This document shows positions 40,455-46,977 of a stretch of DNA of 64,000 nt, in pieces. This DNA is from Streptomyces sp. DH-12. Its GTDB lineage: Bacteria; Actinomycetota; Actinomycetes; Streptomycetales; Streptomycetaceae. The first letter of the stretch is position 1. The number at the start of each line of letters is the position of its first letter. The DNA lies in NCBI RefSeq assembly GCF_002899455.1, contig NZ_PPFB01000001.1, positions 1,240,001 to 1,304,000 of the forward strand, read 5' to 3'. The translations under genes and the position numbers were made by a program. A model generated the notes under the pieces. The model ran no database searches, was not told where the DNA came from, and worked only from the letters and a program-made list of their open reading frames with translations.

Positions 40455-42077
40455 TCACCGCTTCCGAGGCAAGACCAACAACGCGTCTCCTACCGGCCGT
40501 TCGCCCGCCGCGTCGGACGGGGTGTTGATCACCTGTCCGTTGGCCACCATCGTCGTGGAGCCGCCGCCGTCGAGGTTGACGGCGTCCCGCAGGCCCAGCG
40601 ACCGGGCCACCTTCGCGCTCTCGGTGATGCTCAGCCCGAGCGAGTCCGTGCCGCGGCCGTCCGCGGTGACCAGGACGGTGCGGCCGGCCGCGTCCGTCCC
40701 GGCGAGGGTGCGGGGATTGCGCTTGTGGACCCAGCCGTAGTACCAGCTGGGATCACCCGGGTGCACCATGCCGTCGGTGGCCGGGGTGACGTGCAGGCGT
40801 CCGTCGCGGACCAGTTCGGGTCCCCCGTTGACGATGTCCGTACCGGGCGACGGCGTCACTCGGCGGCCTCGGTCGTCGCGGAGGGTCGTCTCGAGGCGCA
40901 GGCGCTCGCCGGGGCGGGCCAGGGCCGTCAGGGCGGCCACGTGCCGGCCGGTCGCCTGGATCGAGCTGCCGCCGCGCGGGAGGGGGCCGCCGCGGACGGA
41001 ACGCAGCTCCAGCACGCGGCCTCGGCTGTCCAGGACGGCTTCCGCGCCCTCGCCCTTCGGGGTGTTCGCGCCGTACTCCGGTGTGAACGCGACGAGTTGG
41101 TCGGGATTGGTGCAGGTGACGTCGTGCAGGGGCAGGGCGGTCGGGCTGTCGCCCTCGCTGCCGCCGCAGTTGCGGATCAGGCCGGGTACGCGGTTGACGC
41201 CGTCGAGCGGCAGGGAGGTGCCGCGGGCGGTGACCCGTCCCTGCCAGGTGAGGCGGGTGATCTGCGCGCTCCGGCCGTCGTCGTGGACGACGAAGCCGGG
41301 GCGCCCGCTGACCGGTTCGCTCAGCAGGCGTCCGTCGTACACGCCGACGCCCGCCGGGTCGCCGGGCGCGCCGGATCGGGGGTCGAGGACGAAGAAGCCC
41401 GCGTTGACCGCGGCGACGGCACCGGCGTCGGCGGCGAGGGCGCTGACGGTCTCGCGGTTCTCGACGTCGGGGCCGTGGGTGGCGTCCAGGGTGCCGCGGA
41501 AGGTGCGCGGGTCGATGGTGAGGACGTCGATGCGCCAGGGGCCTCGGTCCGTGGTCGTACCGTCCCAGCCGGTGTAGGTGACCGAGCCGGTGTGACCGGC
41601 GTTGATCACGCGGGTGCGTTCCGCTGTCGCGGCGGACCGGGAGGAGAAGCTGCCGATGCGCACGCGCCAGCCGAGCGTTCCGCCCGCGAAGTCCGTCGTC
41701 CTCGGTGTCGTCACCTGTTCGGCCCGCGCGTCGAAGCCGTCGCCTCGCAGGTCGGCGACGAGTTCGTCGGCGCTGGCCTTGTCCTTGAGGGTGGTCGGCG
41801 GCGCGTCGGGGTCGGGTGAGGTGTCGCCGCCGGGGATGGTCGCCTCGACGGTCCAGCGGTGTGCCGGGTCCACGGCGCCGCGCACGATGCGGGTGAGCGT
41901 CAGGCCTGGCTGCAAGGTCTGTGTGGTGCGGGTCTCGGCGAGGCCGGCCGGGCCCAGCGGGAGGGCCGCGCGGGCGTCGGCGGCCTGGTTGCCGGTGGAC
42001 GCCTGGGCCGGAAGGCCGGTCACCGCCAGGACGACGCCGAGGGCGACGGCCGCCCCGCCCAGTCTCTTCTTCTTCAT
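40455..42077 (-). CDS. Secreted phosphodiester glycosidase (NAGPA/DUF2233) with SPOR-like domain
   Basis: 540 residues. Signal peptide MKKKRLGGAAVALGVVLAVTG, cleavage near QAS. A SPOR-like alpha/beta repeat lies at about 95-165 (ADLRGDGFDARAEQVT, then WRVRIGSFSSRSAATAERTRV), suited to peptidoglycan binding. The rest is a phosphodiester glycosidase domain: AVNAGFFVLDPRSG near 225 and the hallmark DAVNLDGGGSTTMVANG near residue 500. Such enzymes cleave GlcNAc-1-phosphodiester bonds, for example in cell-wall polymers. Target inferred: wall glycopolymers. ATG 42077. Confidence 0.87.
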   Translation of the reverse strand: MKKKRLGGAAVALGVVLAVTGLPAQASTGNQAADARAALPLGPAGLAETRTTQTLQPGLTLTRIVRGAVDPAHRWTVEATIPGGDTSPDPDAPPTTLKDKASADELVADLRGDGFDARAEQVTTPRTTDFAGGTLGWRVRIGSFSSRSAATAERTRVINAGHTGSVTYTGWDGTTTDRGPWRIDVLTIDPRTFRGTLDATHGPDVENRETVSALAADAGAVAAVNAGFFVLDPRSGAPGDPAGVGVYDGRLLSEPVSGRPGFVVHDDGRSAQITRLTWQGRVTARGTSLPLDGVNRVPGLIRNCGGSEGDSPTALPLHDVTCTNPDQLVAFTPEYGANTPKGEGAEAVLDSRGRVLELRSVRGGPLPRGGSSIQATGRHVAALTALARPGERLRLETTLRDDRGRRVTPSPGTDIVNGGPELVRDGRLHVTPATDGMVHPGDPSWYYGWVHKRNPRTLAGTDAAGRTVLVTADGRGTDSLGLSITESAKVARSLGLRDAVNLDGGGSTTMVANGQVINTPSDAAGERPVGDALLVLPRKR

Positions 42078-42460
42078 CCTTGACCGCCCTCTCGCGCGTC
42101 GAGCCTGCCCGCGTCACTCGTGGAGCGAAGCCCCGGTCGGGAACATGCGTCACTTTCTCGCCTTGTGCTGACGGCGTCACGAACAGTCACTTAACGCACG
42201 CTGGACAAGTATCGACCTGTGGGAACGTGCGTCAAGAAGGCGTGCTGTCCTGCCAGTCGAGGGGCGCGGCCCGCCCCGGTGAGCGCGCCGGCCACACCAT
42301 CGGGTGACGGCGACGTCCACAGCTCCGCACTTGTCCACAGCCCGGAGTCGTTGTCAGTGGCCGTCGATAGATTTCCTCGTGTTCCGCCGATCTGGCGAGG
42401 ACATCCCCTTTCGCATGCATGGGAGATGGTGCGTTGTCACTCTGGGAGAGGTCGAGCACG
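42078..42460. other. Divergent spacer with DnaA-box-like sites
   Basis: Holds promoters for the DUF2233 gene (minus) and the MoxR-vWA operon (plus). TTGTCCACA at 42331-42339 is identical to the preferred Streptomyces DnaA box; ACGTCCACA at 42313-42321 has the same core 18 bases away, and TTGTCCAGC is seen on the other strand near 42205. An in-frame ATG at 42419 could extend the next gene by 14 residues. Confidence 0.5.
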
Positions 42461-42937
42461 GTGCGGGTGGTGCCGTCCGCGCGGCCGCGGAAGCTCGCCA
42501 AGGTGCCGTTCGTCGAGCTGGCGGACGGGCGGTTGCAGGGTGTGGTGTCCAGCGGCTCCGACATCGGGCGGGTGTACGTGTCGTCGGTGGAGGCGGGGAC
42601 GTACGCGTTCTCGTGCAGCACGAACAACAACCGGCCCTGCGGCGGGGCGCGCGGCGCCTTCTGCAACCACATACGGGCGCTGATCGGGGAGGCCGTGCTG
42701 CAGTACGGCGCGGACCGCGTGGCCCGGTACCTGAAGGTGGACGTCGCCGGTGAGCAGGCGGACACCCACGGTCTGACCACGGCCATGACGGCGACGCGTC
42801 CCGCTCAGGGGGACAGGTCGGCGGCGGCCCAGGTGTTCAGCCGGTTCCTGCGCCATCTGGCCTACCTGGAGTTCGCGCCGACGACCGCTCCCCTGCCGGA
42901 GATGCACTGGTTCCCGACGACCGGGGCGGTGGCGTGA
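42461..42937 (+). CDS. SWIM-like zinc-finger protein of MoxR-vWA operon (YehQ-like N-terminal part)
   Basis: 158 residues from GTG 42461, chosen because GGGAGAGG lies 9 bases upstream; ATG 42419 has no ribosome site. The core is a SWIM-type zinc finger: TYAFSCSTNNNRPCGG then GAFCNHIRALIGE, giving the C-x-n-C-x-n-C-x-H ligands. SWIM domains bind DNA or proteins. E. coli YehQ is a SWIM protein in the yehLMPQ operon; here the SWIM part and a larger helical part are separate overlapping genes. Cytoplasmic. First gene of a five-gene operon. Confidence 0.75.
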   Translation: MRVVPSARPRKLAKVPFVELADGRLQGVVSSGSDIGRVYVSSVEAGTYAFSCSTNNNRPCGGARGAFCNHIRALIGEAVLQYGADRVARYLKVDVAGEQADTHGLTTAMTATRPAQGDRSAAAQVFSRFLRHLAYLEFAPTTAPLPEMHWFPTTGAVA

Positions 42938-44328
42938 TGCGGGCGGATCTGCTGACCGACGCCGTCGACGGGCTGGACGAGGCTCTGGCCGCCGTGGACG
43001 GGTTCGACCAGGTGCTCGTCGGCGGACTGCTGCGCCCGCAGCCGGCGCAGGCGGGCGGACTGGCCGGGCTGGCCGACGCCGTCGCCGGGTCGCCGCTGGC
43101 CGGACGGGTCGCCGAGGCGGCGGAGAAGACCGCGGCGGGGGCCGCGGACGAGGACCACTTCATGGCGCTGGCCGCCGCGCGCACCGCGCTGCTGGGTTCC
43201 GTGCACGACGCGCTCGTCGCGCGGGTCGAGGAGGCGGTCGGGCGGCCGCGCGGCGAGGGGTCCGCCGCTCCGGCCGCGGGCGCCGAGCATCCGGTGAACC
43301 TGCTGGTGGCGGCGCGCGGCTGGCTGTGCGATCTGGCGCGGGCCGGCTGGCAGGGCATCGACCACGAACTGGTCGGCGGCGCCGCTCCCGTGGTGTCCGC
43401 GATGCTGCCCGAGCCGGCGCTGCGGCGGCTCGCCGCGCTGCTCGACGGGTTCGCCGCGGAGCTCGCCGCGTCCTGCCCCGGCGCCACGCTGGAGCGGATC
43501 CCGGTGCGCCGGTGGGCCGACCTGTGGTCGCGGGCGATGCTGCTGACGCTGCCCGGCGCGGACCGGGCGACCGCCGTCACGGAGGCCACCGGCCGTCTGC
43601 TGCCGCTCGGTGTCGATCTGCACGAGCACGCCACCGCGGTGCAGGCGCAGGTGCACGCGGTGTTCGAGCCGGCGGACGGAGGGACGCCCCGCCTGGTGCG
43701 GGCCAGTGTGTCCGCGCCCAAGCCGGACACCGTCGTCGGCGCGGGACTGTGGCAGCTGCTGCGGCCTCACATGTCGCTGCTGGCCGCCGTGAGCGAGGGC
43801 CGCGCCATGGAGCTCGACTCCATGCCGGTCACCGCCGAGGGCGATCTGATCTGGGACGACGCCCGCGCCACGCCGGGTGAGCCCGCGGAGGTCTTCACCA
43901 CCGCGCGGGTGGCGCTGCCCACGGCGGTCTCCGCCCCTGTGACGCCGGTGGACCGGCATCCGGCGCGGATCGCCGTGCCCGTGCTGCTCGAGGGGTACGC
44001 CGTCGAGGAGGAGGACGACGGGATCGCCTTCCGGGTCGCCGGGGAGCGGCTCGCCGTCGACGCCGGCCGGGTGCCTGCCGCCGGTCCGCTGACCGCCGAG
44101 GCCGTGGCCTCGTCCGCCGCGTGTCTCGGTCTGCTGCGCTGGGACGCCGGGACGTTCCTGCTCCAGCCGCTGGCCGTCGAGCGGACGGTGCGGAAGAAGC
44201 CCGTCGCCGTGCACGCGGGCGCCTGGGCCGGCGGCACGGCCGACAAGGCGGGCGTACGGGCCGAGAAGGCGGCCACCGACGCCGTCACCGTGCTGCGCGA
44301 GCGCGCGGGAAGGCTGCTGCGGAAATGA
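42937..44328 (+). CDS. Large helical protein of MoxR-vWA operon, no known domain
   Basis: 463 residues, Ala/Leu/Val-rich, predicted mainly helical in the first 210 residues (LTDAVDGLDEALAAVDGF, AARTALLGSVHDALVARVEEAVG), then a mixed part with VTAEGDLIWDDARATPGEP near 300. No catalytic motif, signal peptide or membrane span. ATG 42937 overlaps the SWIM gene stop by one base; a GTG three bases earlier is equally possible. Its own stop overlaps the vWA start. Together with the SWIM protein it probably corresponds to YehQ (inference from order and size). Confidence 0.7.
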   Translation: MRADLLTDAVDGLDEALAAVDGFDQVLVGGLLRPQPAQAGGLAGLADAVAGSPLAGRVAEAAEKTAAGAADEDHFMALAAARTALLGSVHDALVARVEEAVGRPRGEGSAAPAAGAEHPVNLLVAARGWLCDLARAGWQGIDHELVGGAAPVVSAMLPEPALRRLAALLDGFAAELAASCPGATLERIPVRRWADLWSRAMLLTLPGADRATAVTEATGRLLPLGVDLHEHATAVQAQVHAVFEPADGGTPRLVRASVSAPKPDTVVGAGLWQLLRPHMSLLAAVSEGRAMELDSMPVTAEGDLIWDDARATPGEPAEVFTTARVALPTAVSAPVTPVDRHPARIAVPVLLEGYAVEEEDDGIAFRVAGERLAVDAGRVPAAGPLTAEAVASSAACLGLLRWDAGTFLLQPLAVERTVRKKPVAVHAGAWAGGTADKAGVRAEKAATDAVTVLRERAGRLLRK

Positions 44329-45755
44329 GCGAGGAGAACACCGGCGCACTGGGGGACGTCCCGGCCCCCGACTCCGACGAGAACCGTCGGCAGGTCCTGT
44401 ACTGGCGGCTGCTGGCCCGCCTCTTCGACACGGAGGAGCAGGCGTCGCTGGAGTCGGCGAGTGTCGCCGTGGTCGAGGACATCGGTCTGCCGGTGGCGCT
44501 GCTCGATCCGGCCGCGTCGGTCGACTCGGTGGTGCAGCGGCACCCCGAGCTGGCCGCCGAGTTCGACGGGCTGATGACGCCGGAGCCGGACGCGGACGGT
44601 GCGCGGGACCGGGCCGCCGAGGTGCGGCGGGCGGCGCTCGCGTCGAAGGTGCTGCTCAACGTCTTCTCGACCGGCAGCGGCACGGTCACCGCCGAGCAGT
44701 TGGCCCGCTGGCAGTCGGACGCCGGATGGCTGGAGCGGGCGCTGGGCTGCAGGCCCGGTGACCTGCGCGGCGGCCGCGGTGGCAGTCGGGCGGGCGCCGG
44801 CGGAGGCGTCAGCCCGACCGGCACCGGTGTCGGCTCGCCCGCGCCCGACCTGAGCAGGCTGATCCCCGAGATCGGTCCGGAGCTGGGCTCCATCGAAGCC
44901 GGTCTCGTGCAGCGGATGCATCTGCGGGAGGTGCTGGCCGACCCGGCGCTCGCCTCGCGCCTGACGCCGAGCATGTCGCTGATCGAGCAGTTGCTGCGGG
45001 ACAAGAACAACCTCTCCGGGGTCGCCCTCGCCAACGCCAAGGCGCTGATCCGGCGCTATGTCGACGAGGTCACCGAGGTGCTGCGCACGCAGGTGGAGAA
45101 GGCCACGGTCGGTGAGCTGGACCGGTCCGTCCCGCCCAAGCGGGTGTTCCGCAACCTCGACCTGGACCGCACCATCTGGAAGAACCTCACCAACTGGGAC
45201 CCTGAGCAGGAGCGGCTCTACGTCGACCGGCTCTACTACCGGCACACCAGCCGCAAGACGACCCCGCAGCGGCTGATCGTCGTGGTGGACCAGTCGGGGT
45301 CCATGGTCGACTCGATGGTCAACTGCACCATCCTGGCGTCGATCTTCGCCGGCCTGCCGAAGGTGGACGTGCACCTGATCGCGTACGACACGCAGGCTCT
45401 GGACCTGACGCCCTGGGCGCACGACCCGTTCGAGACGCTGCTGCGCACCCAGCTGGGCGGCGGCACGGACGGCACGGTCGCCATGGCGCTCGCCCAGCCC
45501 AAGATCGCCGAGCCGCGCAACACCGTCGTGGTGTGGATCTCCGACTTCTACGAATGGCGCACGGAGGAGCTGTTCGAGAGCATGGCCGCCATCCACCGCT
45601 CCGGGGCGAAGTTCATCCCGGTGGGATCGGTGACCAGCTCCGGCCGCGGCAGCGTCAACCCCTGGTTCCGGGAGAAGTTCAAGGACCTGGGCACGCCGGT
45701 GATATCGGGCCACATCAAGAAGCTCGTGCACGAGCTGAAGACGTTCCTGACGTGA
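44325..45755 (+). CDS. von Willebrand factor A domain protein (YehP-like)
   Basis: 476 residues. The C-terminal third is a vWA domain with complete MIDAS: DQSGSM from D322 (D-x-S-x-S), Thr in GGGTDGTVAMAL near 384 and Asp in VVVWISDFYEW near 407. The N-terminal 300 residues are helical, with a Gly-rich linker (RGGRGGSRAGAGGG) near 150. vWA-MoxR pairs work as metal-dependent protein-binding adaptors and AAA+ remodelling motors. ATG 44325 overlaps the preceding stop (ATGA). The MoxR gene follows after a 97-base spacer, so order is SWIM, helical, vWA, MoxR, DUF5682. Confidence 0.88.
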   Translation: MSEENTGALGDVPAPDSDENRRQVLYWRLLARLFDTEEQASLESASVAVVEDIGLPVALLDPAASVDSVVQRHPELAAEFDGLMTPEPDADGARDRAAEVRRAALASKVLLNVFSTGSGTVTAEQLARWQSDAGWLERALGCRPGDLRGGRGGSRAGAGGGVSPTGTGVGSPAPDLSRLIPEIGPELGSIEAGLVQRMHLREVLADPALASRLTPSMSLIEQLLRDKNNLSGVALANAKALIRRYVDEVTEVLRTQVEKATVGELDRSVPPKRVFRNLDLDRTIWKNLTNWDPEQERLYVDRLYYRHTSRKTTPQRLIVVVDQSGSMVDSMVNCTILASIFAGLPKVDVHLIAYDTQALDLTPWAHDPFETLLRTQLGGGTDGTVAMALAQPKIAEPRNTVVVWISDFYEWRTEELFESMAAIHRSGAKFIPVGSVTSSGRGSVNPWFREKFKDLGTPVISGHIKKLVHELKTFLT

Positions 45756-45783
45756 CCGTCGCCTTCCCGGCATCTCACTCTCT

Positions 45784-45831
45784 CGGCTTCTCCCCCTCTT
45801 GACTTCTCACCCTCCCGACTTCTCGTTTTTC
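45784..45831 (+). repeat. Three degenerate 16-bp pyrimidine-rich repeats
   Basis: Units at 45784, 45800 and 45816 share (C/T)G(A/G)CTTCTC followed by a C/T-rich part. They fill the only non-coding gap in the operon, between the vWA and MoxR genes; TTGACT at 45799 could be a -35 element of an internal promoter, with no clear -10. Confidence 0.45.
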
Positions 45832-45852
45832 ACTGCGAAAGGCTCATTCCTC

Positions 45853-46977
45853 ATGTCCGAACTGCTGCGCGCCCCCGCCGAGATCAAGTACGCCGAGGAG
45901 CTCGACTGGCTGGAGTCGATCGACAACAACCCCAAGCCGTTCTCGTGGCGCCTCTCCCCGAAGATGGTGCGGTTGTTCATCCTCGGCTCCGAGCGGGCCG
46001 ACGGGCTGGACCGTGAGATCTCGCAGAAGTGGTTCGGCGACCGCAGCTTCGTGGAGCGGTCGATCGTCACCCTCGCCTCCGACCGTGGTCTGCTGCTCAT
46101 CGGTGACCCCGGCACGGGCAAGAGCTGGCTGGCCGAGCTGCTGTCCGCGGCGATCTGCCGCAACTCCACGCTGGTGGTCCAGGGCACGGCCGGCACCACC
46201 GAGGACCACATCAAGTACTCGTGGAACGTGTCGATGGTGATCGCCAAGGGGCAGTCGCGGGAGTCGATGATCCCCTCCCCGATCATGACCGCGATGGAGG
46301 CCGGCGCCATCGGCCGCTTCGAGGAGCTGACCCGGTCCACCAGTGACGTGCAGGACGCGCTCATCTCGATCCTGTCCGAGAAGTACATCTCCGTTCCCGA
46401 GCTGGAGAGCGGGGGCGGCGACGACAACATCGTGTTCGCCAAGCCCGGCTTCTCGATCATCGCCACCGCCAACAGCCGCGACCGGGGCGTCAACGACCTG
46501 TCGTCCGCGCTGAAGCGCCGCTTCAACTTCGTCCGCATCCCGGTGGTGACGAACAAGAAGAGCGAGGCGGAGATCGTCCGCTTCCGCACCGAGGAGTTGC
46601 TGCGCCGGCACGCGATCGACCTGGACGTGCCGCCGACGCTGCTCGACGTGCTGCTGCAGAGCTTCGCCGACCTGCGGGCCTCCGCCGCGGCAGCCGGCAG
46701 CGACGACGAGAAGCTGGAGTCCGCGCTGTCGACGGCCGAGCAGATCGGGGTCCTGGAGGACGCGGTGCTGCACAGCAACTTCTTCGGCGAGCGCGCCCTG
46801 ACCGCCCGTACCCTGGCGTCATCGCTGGTGGGCTCGCTGACCCGGCGCGAGCCGGAGGACCTGGCCATCCTCAACAAGTATCTGCACGGGGTCGTCGAGC
46901 CGCGCAGCAAGGAAGAGGGCGGGGCCTGGCCCGAGTTCCTCGAGGGCGGCCGCGACGCGATCGCCACCCTGTCGTGA
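45853..46977 (+). CDS. MoxR-type AAA+ ATPase (YehL-like)
   Basis: 374 residues. Walker A GDPGTGKSWLAELL begins at residue 84; the Walker B region reads AGAIGRFEELTRS near 152 with Glu-Glu where most AAA+ proteins have Asp-Glu; sensor 1 is IIATANSRDRGVNDL near 208, and the arginine-finger/lid region follows (SSALKRRFNFVRIPVV). MoxR ATPases remodel protein complexes with vWA partners. ATG 45853 is preferred (AAAGG upstream, homology from SELLRAPAEIKY); an in-frame ATG 54 bases earlier is less likely. The stop overlaps the DUF5682 start (GTGA). Confidence 0.9.
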   Translation: MSELLRAPAEIKYAEELDWLESIDNNPKPFSWRLSPKMVRLFILGSERADGLDREISQKWFGDRSFVERSIVTLASDRGLLLIGDPGTGKSWLAELLSAAICRNSTLVVQGTAGTTEDHIKYSWNVSMVIAKGQSRESMIPSPIMTAMEAGAIGRFEELTRSTSDVQDALISILSEKYISVPELESGGGDDNIVFAKPGFSIIATANSRDRGVNDLSSALKRRFNFVRIPVVTNKKSEAEIVRFRTEELLRRHAIDLDVPPTLLDVLLQSFADLRASAAAAGSDDEKLESALSTAEQIGVLEDAVLHSNFFGERALTARTLASSLVGSLTRREPEDLAILNKYLHGVVEPRSKEEGGAWPEFLEGGRDAIATLS

